64,000 nt of DNA, taken from assembly GCF_028618665.1 (NCBI RefSeq), contig NZ_JAQITF010000001.1, forward strand, positions 248,001 through 312,000, in the 5' to 3' direction. A program made the translations under genes and the position numbers. The notes under the pieces were generated by a model. It had not been told where the DNA came from, ran no database searches, and was given only the letters and a program-made list of their open reading frames with translations. Shown one piece after another: positions 46,608 through 55,974 of the stretch (the first letter of the stretch is position 1; every line of letters begins with the position of its first letter). The stretch is from Bartonella sp. AU16XJBT (lineage in GTDB: Bacteria > Pseudomonadota > Alphaproteobacteria > Rhizobiales > Rhizobiaceae).

Positions 46608-46768
46608 GAGCAAGCTTTCAGTGACAAAATTAGCTTGGAGCCACCGACTGAGACCCCAATGCAAGGGTATGAAGAGATCTCAGAGGTCAACATTCGACGG
46701 CGCGATGCGTTCTCGGGTGCTATTTTGGTTTGTTCGTTATGTAACTTTGTTATGCAACAATGAGGTAA
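46608..46768 (+). ncRNA. Structured RNA leader upstream of ffh
   Basis: This stretch has no credible gene (a 61-codon frame covers it but has no features), yet it is less AT-rich than other gaps and folds well. Stem 1 is CAAGCT (46611-46616) with AGCTTG (46632-46637). Stem 2 is CTGAGA (46648-46653) with TCTCAG (46678-46683), containing an inner CCC/GGG stem. A third short GCG/GCG stem follows near 46700. From memory, a conserved ffh-upstream RNA motif has been described in alphaproteobacteria by comparative analysis; this fits the place and look of it, but I cannot confirm. It is not the 4.5S SRP RNA. Confidence 0.5.
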
Positions 46769-48334
46769 ATGATGTTTGAATCCTTGCAAGAGCGACTTGG
46801 TTCTATCCTGTCTCATTTGACGGGGCGTGGTGCTTTGTCGGATCAGGATGTTGCAGAGGCGCTGCGTGAAATTCGGCGCGCTTTATTGGAAGCTGATGTT
46901 GCTCTTGATGTTGTCCGTTCTTTTACCGATAGGGTTCGTGAAAAAGCTGTTGGGACTGAGATTGTTAAATCAATTAAACCAGGCCAAATGGTGGTTAAAA
47001 TTGTTCATGACGAATTGGTTCATATTCTTGGAAATGAAAGTGTTCTGAGTGATTTGAATGCACCAGCGCCTGTTGTTATCATGATGATTGGTTTGCAAGG
47101 TTCGGGAAAAACAACCACAACAGCAAAGCTTGCAAAACGTTTCACTGATAAGCACAATAAAAAAGTTCTCATGGCGTCATTAGATACACGTCGTCCCGCT
47201 GCACAGGAGCAATTGCGCCAGTTGGGAGAACAAGCAAAACTTGCAAGTTTGCCTATTATTGCCGGACAATTGCCCGTTGATATTGCATCACGTGCTGTGC
47301 AGGCTGCTAAATTGGGCGGTTATGATGTGCTTCTTCTTGATACTGCAGGACGTAATCATATTGATGAAGCTTTGATGCTTGAATTGGCTGAAATTAAAGC
47401 GTGTTCTCTTCCTCATGAGATTATGTTGGTGGCTGATAGTTTGACGGGGCAAGATGCCGTTCATCTTGCTCGTTCTTTTGATGAGCGTGTAGGAGTTACA
47501 GGGATTATTTTAACACGGATGGATAGTGATGGGCGTGGGGGTGCTGCTCTTTCCATGCGTGCTGTGACAGGCAAGCCAATTAAAGCAATTGGAACCGGTG
47601 AAAAAATAGAGGCTTTGGAAGAGTTTCACCCCAGTCGTATTGCTGATCGTATTCTCGGAATGGGGGATATTGTTTCTTTGGTTGAAAAAGCTGCTGAAAC
47701 AATGGATCATGAGAAAGCTGCTGCTTTTGCAAAAAAAATGCAGGCCGGAAAATTTGATTTGAATGATCTTGCAGAACAGTTGCAGAAAATGAAAAAACTG
47801 GGTGGAATGGGGGGTATTATGAGCATGTTGCCAGGATTAGGCAAGGTCAAAGAGCAGATTGCGGCTGCTGGTTTTGATGATCGTTTGTTTAATCGTCAAT
47901 TGGCTATTATTTCATCCATGACTCCCCAAGAGCGTGCGAATCCAGAGCTTTTAAAACATAGCCGTAAACAGCGAATTGCTAAGGGGTCTGGGACAACGGC
48001 GGCTGATATTAATAAACTTTTGAAAATGTATCGCCAAATGGCTGATATGATGAAAGCCATGGGTGGTAAGGGCAAGAGTAGTTTGATGGGAAAAATGCTA
48101 GGAGGCCTTGGTTCTAAAATGGGATTTGGAGGGATGGGAGGTGCAGATTCTCCAGCTATGCCTGATTTATCGGGAGTGGATCTGAAGCAGCTCTCGACGC
48201 TTCAAAAGCAGATTGAAAATGGACATGGAGGGAAGATCTTGCCCGGACTTCCCGGACGTGGTCCTACATTTCCTGGTCTTTCCAATAGCATTGCCGATAG
48301 GGGAAAACTTCCTCAACATCTTAAGAAAAAATAA
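46769..48334 (+). CDS. ffh: Signal recognition particle protein Ffh
   Basis: Ffh binds 4.5S RNA and nascent signal sequences and delivers them to FtsY. It has 521 residues. The N domain opens MFESLQERLGSIL. The G domain has GLQGSGKTTTTAKLA (about residues 107-121), DTRRPAAQEQL, DTAGRNHIDEAL, TRMDSDGRGGAALS and GTGEKIEALEEF. The methionine-rich M domain follows (MGGIMSMLPGLGKVKEQI, MTPQERANPELL), ending in a Gly/Met-rich tail. Two consecutive ATGs (46769, 46772) could start it; the second gives the usual MFE beginning. It heads an ffh, chorismate mutase, rpsP group. rimM and trmD, which usually follow rpsP in relatives, are absent from this place. Confidence 0.96.
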   Translation: MMFESLQERLGSILSHLTGRGALSDQDVAEALREIRRALLEADVALDVVRSFTDRVREKAVGTEIVKSIKPGQMVVKIVHDELVHILGNESVLSDLNAPAPVVIMMIGLQGSGKTTTTAKLAKRFTDKHNKKVLMASLDTRRPAAQEQLRQLGEQAKLASLPIIAGQLPVDIASRAVQAAKLGGYDVLLLDTAGRNHIDEALMLELAEIKACSLPHEIMLVADSLTGQDAVHLARSFDERVGVTGIILTRMDSDGRGGAALSMRAVTGKPIKAIGTGEKIEALEEFHPSRIADRILGMGDIVSLVEKAAETMDHEKAAAFAKKMQAGKFDLNDLAEQLQKMKKLGGMGGIMSMLPGLGKVKEQIAAAGFDDRLFNRQLAIISSMTPQERANPELLKHSRKQRIAKGSGTTAADINKLLKMYRQMADMMKAMGGKGKSSLMGKMLGGLGSKMGFGGMGGADSPAMPDLSGVDLKQLSTLQKQIENGHGGKILPGLPGRGPTFPGLSNSIADRGKLPQHLKKK

Positions 48335-48355
48335 GATGCAAAGAGGGAAAGGAAT

Positions 48356-48670
48356 ATGATGCAGGAAACAGTATTGAACGAATTAGCACATTTACGAGAA
48401 TCGATTGATAATTTTGATGCAACTTTGATTCATATTTTAGCAGAGCGTTTTCGTTGTACGAAAGCTGTTGGGCTCTTAAAAGCGCGTTGTGATTTGCCTA
48501 AAGTAGATCCTCTGCGTGAGCAACGTCAGATAGCGCGTTTGCGGCAATTGGCTATGGACAGTCATCTTGATCCTGATTTTGCTGAAAGATTTTTAAAGTT
48601 TATTATTAAAGAAGTTGTGCGTCATCATGAAATTATTGCTGAAGAGCAAAAAACAAAAAAGTCAATTTAA
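48356..48670 (+). CDS. Chorismate mutase (AroQ class)
   Basis: The 104-residue all-helical protein rearranges chorismate to prephenate at the branch to phenylalanine and tyrosine; tyrC at 17.5 kb encodes the following enzyme of tyrosine synthesis. Typical features are LRESIDNFDATLIHILAERFRCTKAVGLLKA, in which the catalytic arginine and the ERF-x-K segment appear, and EQRQIARLRQLA. The short length fits the monofunctional alphaproteobacterial type. It starts 21 bases after ffh with AGGGAAAGGA as ribosome site and ends 33 bases before rpsP, so it belongs to this transcription unit as in relatives. Confidence 0.93.
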   Translation: MMQETVLNELAHLRESIDNFDATLIHILAERFRCTKAVGLLKARCDLPKVDPLREQRQIARLRQLAMDSHLDPDFAERFLKFIIKEVVRHHEIIAEEQKTKKSI

Positions 48671-48703
48671 ACGAAAGCCAGAGCTGACAATAGGAGATAA
48701 AAT

Positions 48704-49087
48704 ATGGCATTGAAAATTCGTTTGTCCCGTGGAGGTTCAAAGAAACGTCCTTATTATCATATCGTTGTTGCGGATGTTCGTAGTCCGCGTGATGGGCGAT
48801 TTCTTGAACGTGTTGGTGCATGGGATCCAATGTTGCCTAAAGATGGACCGAGGGTGAAACTTAGTGAAGAACGTATTCAATATTGGCTTGGGCAAGGGGC
48901 TCAACCAACAGATCGCGTTTTACGGTTTTTAGATGCAGCTGGCTTAAAAAAGCGCCCAACCCGTAATAATCCACATAAAGGTGAACCGGGCAAAAAAGCA
49001 CAAGAACGTATAGCCGCAGCAAAACAAGCGGCAGAGGAAGCAGCAGCTGCGGCTGAAGCAGATTCTGCTTCAGCACAAGAAGCATGA
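48704..49087 (+). CDS. rpsP: 30S ribosomal protein S16
   Basis: S16 helps assemble the 5' and central domains of the small subunit. The core (residues 1-85) reads [43 protein letters not shown] and [20 protein letters not shown], fully conserved. A 40-residue alanine- and glutamate-rich tail after [18 protein letters not shown] is usual in Rhizobiales. The ribosome site is TAGGAG eight bases before the ATG. A terminator follows at 49133. Confidence 0.97.
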   Translation: MALKIRLSRGGSKKRPYYHIVVADVRSPRDGRFLERVGAWDPMLPKDGPRVKLSEERIQYWLGQGAQPTDRVLRFLDAAGLKKRPTRNNPHKGEPGKKAQERIAAAKQAAEEAAAAAEADSASAQEA

Positions 49088-49132
49088 TTGTTTAATCAAC
49101 GCCTCTTTAAAAACTTCTAGAAGAATAAATAT

Positions 49133-49166
49133 GATCCGTTTTTGCCGATCAAAACGGATCTTCTTT
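49133..49166 (+). terminator. Rho-independent terminator after rpsP
   Basis: GATCCGTTTT (49133-49142) pairs perfectly with AAAACGGATC (49151-49160) around an eight-base loop and is followed by TTCTTT. It should end the ffh-rpsP transcript. Confidence 0.8.
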
Positions 49167-49228
49167 AAAGGGGTGTTTATTTAAAACGGCGTTGGTTTTT
49201 TAAAGTTCAATTTTAGAAATCTATGGCT

Positions 49229-49444
49229 TTAAAAGTCGATGGCGCGGCCTTTAATTTCCCAGTCTCCATAGCGGGAAGGGTCTTGGCCGCCGCGTCCACC
49301 GTTTTCCAACGGTTGTTCCTTTTTTGCTTCGCCTTTTCGCCGTTCTTCAGCCTCTTTGAGGGCACGTTGTGCTGCGGGAGAAAGAGATGGCTGTTTGACG
49401 ACAGTTGCATTTTTTTTGCTTATTTTTTCATCTTTTTTATGCAT
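49229..49444 (-). CDS. DUF1674 protein, succinate dehydrogenase assembly factor 4-like
   Basis: A 71-residue protein whose C-terminus, GGRGGQDPSRYGDWEIKGRA with IDF, is the hallmark of DUF1674. Mitochondrial relatives (SDHAF4/Sdh8) protect flavinylated SdhA before complex II assembly; the bacterial role is inferred. The N-terminal half is basic and low in complexity. It is leftward, convergent with the rpsP unit and divergent from htpX (83 bases apart). Two overlapping antisense frames of similar length have no features. The match of the tail motif makes this the real gene. Confidence 0.9.
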   Translation of the reverse strand: MHKKDEKISKKNATVVKQPSLSPAAQRALKEAEERRKGEAKKEQPLENGGRGGQDPSRYGDWEIKGRAIDF

Positions 49445-49527
49445 TTTAAACCTATTCCATTGAAGAAGCAGAAAGAAAACCCCATCATATAGTATAGATA
49501 GTATTTTATCATGGAGTTTTTTGAGTA

Positions 49528-50574
49528 ATGAATATAATGCGTACAGCCATGCTTTTGGCTTTTATGACGGCTCTCTTTATGGGGGTTGGTTATCTTGTTG
49601 GAGGGGGCAGTGGTATGGTCATTGCTCTTTTGATGGCAAGTGGTTTAAACTTTTTTTCTTATTGGAATTCGGATAAAATCGTTTTGCGCATGTATGGCGC
49701 GCGTGAAGTTGATCAGCATTCCGAACCAGTTTATTATAAGATTGTAAGCGATTTAGCTAAAAAAGCTTCTCTTCCTCAACCAAAAGTTTATGTTATTGAT
49801 AATGCACAGCCAAATGCTTTTGCAACAGGGCGTAATCCTCAAAATGCTGCTGTTGCTGCGAGTCGCGGCTTGTTAGAGCGGTTGAGTGCAGAGGAGATTG
49901 CTGGCGTTATGGCGCATGAGCTTGCACATATTGAGCATCGTGATACCTTAACCATGACTCTAACAGCAACGATTGCAGGGGCAATTTCAATGCTTGGTAA
50001 TTTTGCTTTTTTTATGGGGGGACAGCGCAGCTCTTCGGAAGATTCTCATGGTGCTGGGGCAATTGGAGGATTTATTGCACTGCTCGTGGCACCTTTTGCT
50101 GCCATGCTTGTGCAAATGGCCATTAGCCGTACGCGTGAATATGCTGCAGATCGCAGGGGAGCTGAAATATGTGGTAATCCTTTATGGTTGGCTTCGGCAT
50201 TGCGTAAAATTGCTGATGGGGGCCGTGGGGTTTATAATGAAGAAGCAGAGCATAATCCAGCAACAGCCCATCTATTTATTATAAATCCTTTGAGCGGTGA
50301 GGGAGCGGATAGTCTTTTTTCGACACATCCTGCAACGGCAAATCGTATTGCTGCTCTTTATCGGCAAGCAGAAGAGATGAAAGGGGCTCTTGTCGAAAGT
50401 GGGAGATGGAATGAAGAAGGCAGTATGAATAAAAAAAGCAACGAAATGAATTATGAAGATTTGCGCAGTGGTCAGACTCATGCATCAGGTGAGCAAGAAG
50501 ACAGCACTTTTCAGCGGGTTACAAAACGTCCTTCTTGGCTTCGTTATGAAAATTCAAAAAGATCTCGTTCATAG
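49528..50574 (+). CDS. htpX: Membrane zinc metalloprotease HtpX
   Basis: HtpX degrades misfolded inner-membrane proteins together with FtsH. Length is 348 residues, somewhat longer than in enterobacteria because of a polar C-terminal tail (about 50 residues). Membrane segments occur at residues 5-37 and 155-200. The zinc site is [14 protein letters not shown] (HExxH, about residues 129-142), with the third ligand in [32 protein letters not shown] is also typical. The start ATG 49528 has GAG upstream. The following gene, rsmB, begins 59 bases later, an arrangement common in Rhizobiales. Confidence 0.95.
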   Translation: MNIMRTAMLLAFMTALFMGVGYLVGGGSGMVIALLMASGLNFFSYWNSDKIVLRMYGAREVDQHSEPVYYKIVSDLAKKASLPQPKVYVIDNAQPNAFATGRNPQNAAVAASRGLLERLSAEEIAGVMAHELAHIEHRDTLTMTLTATIAGAISMLGNFAFFMGGQRSSSEDSHGAGAIGGFIALLVAPFAAMLVQMAISRTREYAADRRGAEICGNPLWLASALRKIADGGRGVYNEEAEHNPATAHLFIINPLSGEGADSLFSTHPATANRIAALYRQAEEMKGALVESGRWNEEGSMNKKSNEMNYEDLRSGQTHASGEQEDSTFQRVTKRPSWLRYENSKRSRS

Positions 50575-50633
50575 AGTTTTTGAGAAGATTTCTGGCGGAT
50601 CTCTTGAGGAAGCAGTGATATAAAGGTGTTATT

Positions 50634-51998
50634 TTGAAACACAAAAAGGCGGGGCATGTGTCTGAAAAAGATGTTCCAGGATTGGCTGTTCGGCAGGTGT
50701 GTGTGCGTCTTTTAGGGGCGGTCATTGATAAGTATACGCCTCTTTCTGGTTTAACGGATAATGAACACGGACACCCACAATATTTAAAGCTTCCACAACG
50801 AGATCGTTTATTGTGTCGGGCTATTTTGACAGCTTCATTGCGTCATCGCGGGCAGATTACGGCGGTTCTCTCACGCTTTTTAGCGCGTCCTTTGCCTTCA
50901 CAAGCACTTTCACTTAAGCATCTTCTACATATCAGTGTGGCGCAAATTCTTTATCTTGATATTCCTGATCATGCGGCTATTGATGTAGCTGTGCGTGTGG
51001 CAAAATTTGATCCTCGTATGCGTCGTTTTTCAGGGGTGGTGAATGCTCTTTTGCGCAATGTTGCACGGGAGGTGGCGCCTTTACGCCAACAAGTTCCGAC
51101 CATTGAAGGTGTTCCAGCATGGTTTTCTCAGCTTTTAGTATCAGCTTATGGAACAGAAAAAGCACACCAGATTATAGAAATTCAAAGTGTAGAACCTTCT
51201 CTCGATTTGACAGTGAAAGCTGATAGTGTTGGATGGGCTAAGAGGCTTGGCGGTGTCGTGTTGCCCAATGGTTCTGTTCGATTGAACCGTTTGGAGTGTT
51301 CTGTTTCTGATTTACCAGGCTATGGGGAAGGGGCTTGGTGGGTTCAAGATTTTGCCGCAGCGTTGCCTGCTTGTTTACTGGGAGAACTTCGGGGTAAACG
51401 CGTTGCTGATCTTTGTGCGAGTCCTGGGGGGAAAACAGCACAATTGGCTTTGCAAGGGGCAGAGGTGACAGCCATTGAGCTTTCTGCTAATCGCGTAAAG
51501 CGTTTAAAAGAAAATATGGAACGGCTTCATTTTTCCGTTCACATTTGGCAGGGGGACGTGAGAAATTTCCATCCTACACAGCTTTTTGATGCAGTTCTTC
51601 TTGATGCTCCTTGTTCTTCTACAGGAACGATTCGTCGTCATCCAGATATTTTATGGACGAAATCGTGGGATGATGTCATCAAGTTAGCGGCGTTGCAATA
51701 TGATTTGCTTGTCGCAGCAATTGCTTTGGTCAAGGAGGGCGGGCGGATTGTTTTTTCCAATTGTTCATTGGCAAGAAAAGAAGGTGAAGATCTTATTGAG
51801 AAAATTTTATCGACACGCAATGACATTGTTTTAGATCCTATTTATCCAGAGGAAATGGGGGCATTGGCACATTTGCTTTGTGAGGGGATGGTGCGCACGA
51901 CGCCAGCGGATTTTTGTCATAAAAATTTTGATGCTGAGAAAACTGCGCTTTTAGGAATGGATGGTTTTTTTGCCGCGCGCTTACGAAAAATTGCTTAA
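50634..51998 (+). CDS. rsmB: 16S rRNA (cytosine-C5)-methyltransferase RsmB
   Basis: RsmB (Fmu) methylates C967 of 16S rRNA with SAM. The protein has 454 residues. The N-terminal NusB-like domain spans about residues 10-150 (LSLKHLLHISVAQILYLDIP, AVRVAKFDPRMRRFSGVVNALLRNV). The Rossmann domain has VADLCASPGGKTAQLA (motif I, about 261-276), DAVLLDAPCSSTGTIRRHPD (motif IV with the PCSSTG cysteine) and IVFSNCSLARKEGED (motif VI with the catalytic NCS cysteine). The start is TTG 50634, supported by AAAGGTG six bases before it. It precedes the heparinase gene by 64 bases. Confidence 0.95.
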   Translation: MKHKKAGHVSEKDVPGLAVRQVCVRLLGAVIDKYTPLSGLTDNEHGHPQYLKLPQRDRLLCRAILTASLRHRGQITAVLSRFLARPLPSQALSLKHLLHISVAQILYLDIPDHAAIDVAVRVAKFDPRMRRFSGVVNALLRNVAREVAPLRQQVPTIEGVPAWFSQLLVSAYGTEKAHQIIEIQSVEPSLDLTVKADSVGWAKRLGGVVLPNGSVRLNRLECSVSDLPGYGEGAWWVQDFAAALPACLLGELRGKRVADLCASPGGKTAQLALQGAEVTAIELSANRVKRLKENMERLHFSVHIWQGDVRNFHPTQLFDAVLLDAPCSSTGTIRRHPDILWTKSWDDVIKLAALQYDLLVAAIALVKEGGRIVFSNCSLARKEGEDLIEKILSTRNDIVLDPIYPEEMGALAHLLCEGMVRTTPADFCHKNFDAEKTALLGMDGFFAARLRKIA

Positions 51999-52062
51999 TT
52001 AACGTTTCATTTATAAAAATGGTCGAAATTGTATCTGATTCAGCATAGATGGAGATGTAATT

Positions 52063-53778
52063 TTGGCGGTTGCGGTAAAAGCTCCTCAGGTAAAAGTGGC
52101 AGCCTGTGTCGATACGCTACAACATGTTATGCGGCGTTTATGGGTTGGACCCTTGTTTCGTTGGCGGTTTTCAGGGTTTCGCCCTCATAAAATTTTAGCG
52201 CATCCTATTGATCTTCATGTAGCTGATCCGATGATGGCGCATGAATTTTATCACGGTCGTTTTGCTTTTGCTGGTCATATTGTTCATTCTGGTGCTGTTT
52301 CGCCATTTTCATTGGTTGCGCCAACGCTGGAATGGGAAGCGTCTCTGCATGATTTTCATTGGTTGCGCCATATGGAAGCTGCAGAAAGTGATTTAGCTGT
52401 GGCGCATGCGCGCTCTCTTTTAGAAGATTGGCTTGACTATGCTGGCAAAAAGGTAAAAGGGCTTGCTTGGAGTGGTCCTGTTGTTGCACGCCGTTTGATT
52501 TCGTGGATTTGTCACTCAAAAATGTTGTTAAAAGGGGCAAGTGAACGGTTTGAAAAACGCTTTTTACGGGCACTTGGTTTGCAATTTCGTTACTTGCGCG
52601 TCACAATTTGCGGTATGGATCATGATGATAAACGTTTACAAGCAGCAATAGCTTTGACGTTCGCCTCTCTTGCTTTGCCTGTTTCTGCGGTCGTGAAAAA
52701 AAAGGTACAAACCACGCTTATAGAAGAGCTTTCGCGTCAGATTTTGGTTGATGGTGGGCATATTTCCCGTAGTCCTATCATCTTACTTAATTTATTATCA
52801 GATTTATTATCTTTGCGTTATCTTTTTATGCGAAGCAATGAAACAGCACCCCGTATTTTGATTGATTCTGTTGAGCGTATGTTGCCAGCTTTACGATTCT
52901 TTATCCACGAGGATCAAACATTAGCGCATTTTAATGGGGTTGGTCCCCTTGTGTCGGAACGGTTATCGGCACTTTTGGAACTTGATGAAACAGATGGGCA
53001 TCCTTTTAGTTATGCCCGTTATTCAGGGTTTCAGCGCTTAAAAGCCAATCAAACAACAATTCTTGCCGATACAGGAAAATTTCCACCACGCTTTGCCGCC
53101 CAGCAGGCTTGTTCGGGTTGTTTGTCTTTTGAAATGTCCTCACAAGGACACCGTTTTATTATCAATACCGGCGTTGACCCTGATGGGCGGGAAGATTATC
53201 GACATTTAGGGCGTGTTACTGCAGCCCATTCAACAGCTACACTTAATGATTGTTCGGTGGGCGTTTTTTACAAAAAAAAGAAAAATGGTGCTTCCTTTTT
53301 GGTTGATGGACCCAAGGAAGTTCAAGTGCGCCGTATAGAGGATTCAGAGAAAACAGGTTTTATTGCTAGCCATAATGGTTATGTGCGACCCTTTAACCTT
53401 ATTCATGAGCGTGGTCTTATTTTGGCGACAAGTGGAGATATGATCGAAGGCTTTGATCGCTTTTTTATGCCCAGTAAAGGGGGAAAGAGACATAAGAGGG
53501 CGCAAAGTGAACAAGATCATGTTGCTGTTCGGTTTCATCTTCATCCACAAGTTAAAGTTAACTATGATGGTGAGCGTGTGTGTTTAGTGGTAAAGAACGA
53601 GCACATGGAGGATGAGCAAGTATGGTACTTTATTTCGCCTGATGCGGATATTTGTCTTGAAGATTCGATTGATTTTGCCGAATTAGCAGGTCCGCAAAAG
53701 ACACAGCAGATCGTTTTATATTTTCGCCCTGCATTTCAGGAAAAAGTTCGCTGGCGTTTTATCCGTAAAGCCGTTTGA
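52063..53778 (+). CDS. Heparinase II/III family protein
   Basis: A 571-residue protein with an all-helical N-terminal part (WRFSGFRPHKILAHPIDLHVAD; DWLDYAGKKVKGLAWSGPVVARRLISW) and a beta-rich C-terminal heparinase II/III-like domain (SGFQRLKANQTTILADTGKFPP; GRVTAAHSTATLNDCSVGVF). It has no signal peptide, so it is probably cytoplasmic in spite of the family name, and its substrate is unknown. The start is TTG 52063 with GGAG nine bases upstream. In Rhizobiales the order rsmB, heparinase, purH in one direction is common; here purH lies 2.2 kb farther on and points the other way. Confidence 0.88.
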   Translation: MAVAVKAPQVKVAACVDTLQHVMRRLWVGPLFRWRFSGFRPHKILAHPIDLHVADPMMAHEFYHGRFAFAGHIVHSGAVSPFSLVAPTLEWEASLHDFHWLRHMEAAESDLAVAHARSLLEDWLDYAGKKVKGLAWSGPVVARRLISWICHSKMLLKGASERFEKRFLRALGLQFRYLRVTICGMDHDDKRLQAAIALTFASLALPVSAVVKKKVQTTLIEELSRQILVDGGHISRSPIILLNLLSDLLSLRYLFMRSNETAPRILIDSVERMLPALRFFIHEDQTLAHFNGVGPLVSERLSALLELDETDGHPFSYARYSGFQRLKANQTTILADTGKFPPRFAAQQACSGCLSFEMSSQGHRFIINTGVDPDGREDYRHLGRVTAAHSTATLNDCSVGVFYKKKKNGASFLVDGPKEVQVRRIEDSEKTGFIASHNGYVRPFNLIHERGLILATSGDMIEGFDRFFMPSKGGKRHKRAQSEQDHVAVRFHLHPQVKVNYDGERVCLVVKNEHMEDEQVWYFISPDADICLEDSIDFAELAGPQKTQQIVLYFRPAFQEKVRWRFIRKAV

Positions 53779-54489
53779 TAAAAAATCAAAACATTGTTCC
53801 AACCTGTAGTCTATAGGGTTTTATCTTTGTATAAAACATCATCGTTTATTGCGGTAATAGCCTATTTAAGGACCATGTAAATTTTTATACGTACGTATTT
53901 TGTGGGCGTATGGAATGGATATTTTGAAGCAAAGTTTGCCTATGGAATCCCATAAGGGAATGCTAAGAGGGGTTTCCTCTAGCAGAAACGGCACTGTTGA
54001 CAGACTCTTATTTACAGATCGGTATTGGTTAAGAATCTTCATTCTTTAAGGGGGTGGAGAGAAAATTAAATGGTTGCTTATCTTTAAAAAGTTCTGGAGT
54101 GCTACTATGATCAATATTCCGCTCTGAGCGAGTTGCACGTTTAAGATAATAAAATATTTTCTTGCAAATTTATACTCTTGTTAAAAAAAACGTTTCTTTT
54201 ATTACCCTTATTTCACAATGGTGCTCGTATAGAGTATAACGTAAAATTATAGAGCATAATGTAAAATTCTTGGCAAATGGTGTAGGGTTATTACACCTCC
54301 CCTTTTTCTCTTTATTTGGTTTTATGACTTTCAAAAGCCTCTAGAAGAGTATTGTTTAAAACAATATGGATCATGCTTTATTTCACACTTTCAATAAGTT
54401 AAGATATTGATTTATATTGTTTAAAACTTCAATGAAAATTTCGAAAATGGTAAGATTTTATCGTTGCGAATTTGTTCAGTTTAAATCAA
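53779..54489. other. Non-coding stretch after the heparinase gene
   Basis: No gene is seen. Bases 54001-54060 belong to the small dispersed repeat (CTTATTTACAGATCGGTATT, then GGTTAAGAATCTTC). A hairpin GCTAAGAGG-GGTTT-CCTCTAGC sits at 53962-53983 without a following T-run; it could be a remnant of an RNA but I cannot support that. The rest is AT-rich. Confidence 0.45.
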
Positions 54490-55030
54490 CGCATATATTT
54501 GTAGGCTCTAACGAGGGGTGGTGTGTAAACTTGCTGTAAGAAAGGGATAAAAATAGTTTTTCTGGACACTTTCAAGCGCTAAGGGTTGTTAGAACATTGA
54601 AGGATAATGGTATTTTACGCCTTTTATTTAAGCGTAAAGGAGAGAATGTTTAGAGGATTTTCTTCATAAGTATTACCATGGCGAGAGGGGGATGACGCGC
54701 ATTGAGAGATATTTTTTTCAAACAAAAGCGTATGAGTGTGCACCATATGATGATGTTTTAATTTTGAATTTTCTATTTTGCGTAGGGGATATAATTTTTT
54801 ATTAAAGAGCGAGAGAAAAAGGTGAGGGAGTGCACCCATTTTTTAAAAGATATAGATGTTTTTGAAGTCGTAAAACCGAATTAAAAAATGACGGTAAAGA
54901 TGTGAATAGTTTTTTATCTTTGAGATTTCATATTTTTGCTAAACTAGGTTGTTTCTCATTTTAGAAATAGACTCTATCATATTCTTGCTCCCATCTCGCA
55001 TATAAAAACTGATAGAGCAAAGCAATTAGA
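54490..55030 (+). pseudogene. Tyrosine integrase remnant, copy 13
   Basis: A second integrase pseudogene in rightward orientation, more decayed than copy 11. AAGAAAGGGATAAAAATAG and GTGTCAAGG-like traces at about 54540 mark the start. Farther on one reads EREKGEGVHPFFKRYRCF, then SRKTELKNDGKDVNSFLSL and FHIFAKLGC, which align with KREGIRNPHYFKDIALETFE, KAKLKNEGSDGTSLSL and FHVLPKLGC of copy 11. The catalytic part is missing. Confidence 0.75.
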
Positions 55031-55320
55031 TTACCTTAATCTTTGTTTTGATCACATTATTGCTGCTTATAGCGCAACACTTTGGAATCATCACATACCC
55101 TTTGCTAGTTTCCAGTGGCATCCGTTGGCGCTTGAGACGGTTCCTTATAAGCCTTTTTAGTTCTTTTTTGTATGTTTCATTCCACGCAAACACTCCTCGC
55201 TTGTCACAAACAAGAGACACGGTTTTAAAAGACTTAGAATAATACAATCAATAGAGCATCTCACCCAATACATAAAATAATAGACACCCTTGATAAATCA
55301 AAAGTCATTCATCATACATT
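55030..55320 (-). repeat. Integrase-derived repeat, copy 14 (inverted partner of copy 13)
   Basis: Leftward and strongly decayed. TTGAGACGGTTCCTTATAAGCC and CTTGTCACAAACAAGAGACACG correspond to the start region and palindrome. ATAATACAATCAATAGAGCA matches the CAATCAA block, and ATAGACACCCTTGATAAATC is the terminal block. It meets copy 13 head-on. Confidence 0.6.
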
Positions 55321-55481
55321 GAAAATTCAAGAAACAAAATCACAGCAAGAGTGCAAGGAAAATCCTCTCAGAAAAAACTCCTTCTGCTTTGTGTCGTTAT
55401 ACTAAAACTGAAGTTATAGAAACCAGCCCCAAAATTCCTGTTTCTTTATAGCAAGGCATTCTCTCAAATATTCTTCAAATC

Positions 55482-55634
55482 TTAGAAAGATTTACGCGAA
55501 TAGTACCGTGCAACTGAATCAATATCGCCTCGACAAATGCCAAGGTCATTGAGTTCATATGTTGAAAGACGGCTCAACGCATTAACGGTTCGGCGATAAC
55601 GGCGCCAATTACTATAAGAACGTAGAATATTCAT
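55482..55634 (-). CDS. DUF1127 (YjiS-like) small protein
   Basis: A 50-residue frame missed by length cut-offs. It reads MNILRSYSNWRRYRRTVNAL at the N-terminus, then SRLSTYELNDLGICRGDIDS and ends VARYYSRKSF. The pattern LSxxELxDLGIxRxDI-x-VAR defines DUF1127, a family of short arginine-rich proteins in alphaproteobacteria; some members bind RNA and affect phosphate or carbon metabolism. The start ATG (55632-55634) has AGGAT just upstream. It lies between repeat copy 14 and the purH duplication, and is the only intact gene in this 2.2-kb gap. The full match to the signature makes it convincing, while its role here is unknown. Confidence 0.85.
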   Translation of the reverse strand: MNILRSYSNWRRYRRTVNALSRLSTYELNDLGICRGDIDSVARYYSRKSF

Positions 55635-55734
55635 ATCCTGTACTCAAACTTTGTTACACTCTTCAGCTTAAGATAGAGCATATTCTTCAAAAGAGTTGTG
55701 CTATAATGTCATAGCAGGCATGCATCTACATACA

Positions 55735-55900
55735 AAAAGAAACCCTTTAACACATATCTTATGTAAAAGGATAACTTAGCTATTTATAACGATAATATCT
55801 TATTGCTAAAACAATGGCTAAATTATTGCGCATTTTCTGCGGTAATAACTTTTTCATTACGCGTAGATTCTCTCGATTGAATAACTGCTTCCACTTCAAC
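55735..55900 (-). repeat. Decayed second copy of the purH 3' end
   Basis: Bases 55796-55895 resemble the end of purH at about 55995-56095. TGCTAAA, TGCGGTAATAACTTTTTCAT against GCAGTGATAACTTCTTCATC, ACGCGTAGATTCTCTCGATT against ACGCATGGAACCTCCTGGTT, and GAATAACTGCTTCCACTTC against GAATGATTGCTGTTGCACC all line up. The flanking AACCCTTTAACACATATCTT also resembles the sequence just downstream of purH (AATCCTTTGAAACATTTGTC). Offset about 195 bases. The frame is lost. Confidence 0.75.
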
Positions 55901-55974
55901 GATTATCAATCGACATATGATTTATGAAAAATCCTTTGAAACATTTGTCTCATAAGGAAATCACCCAAATTATA

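Noticed and set aside
46540..46768. 4.5S SRP RNA gene next to ffh
   Set aside because: The conserved GGUCAGG / GGAAGCAGCC tetraloop hairpin is absent; the stems seen are of another kind.
49088..49228. rimM-trmD-rplS expected after rpsP
   Set aside because: Only a terminator is present in this interval; these genes must lie elsewhere.
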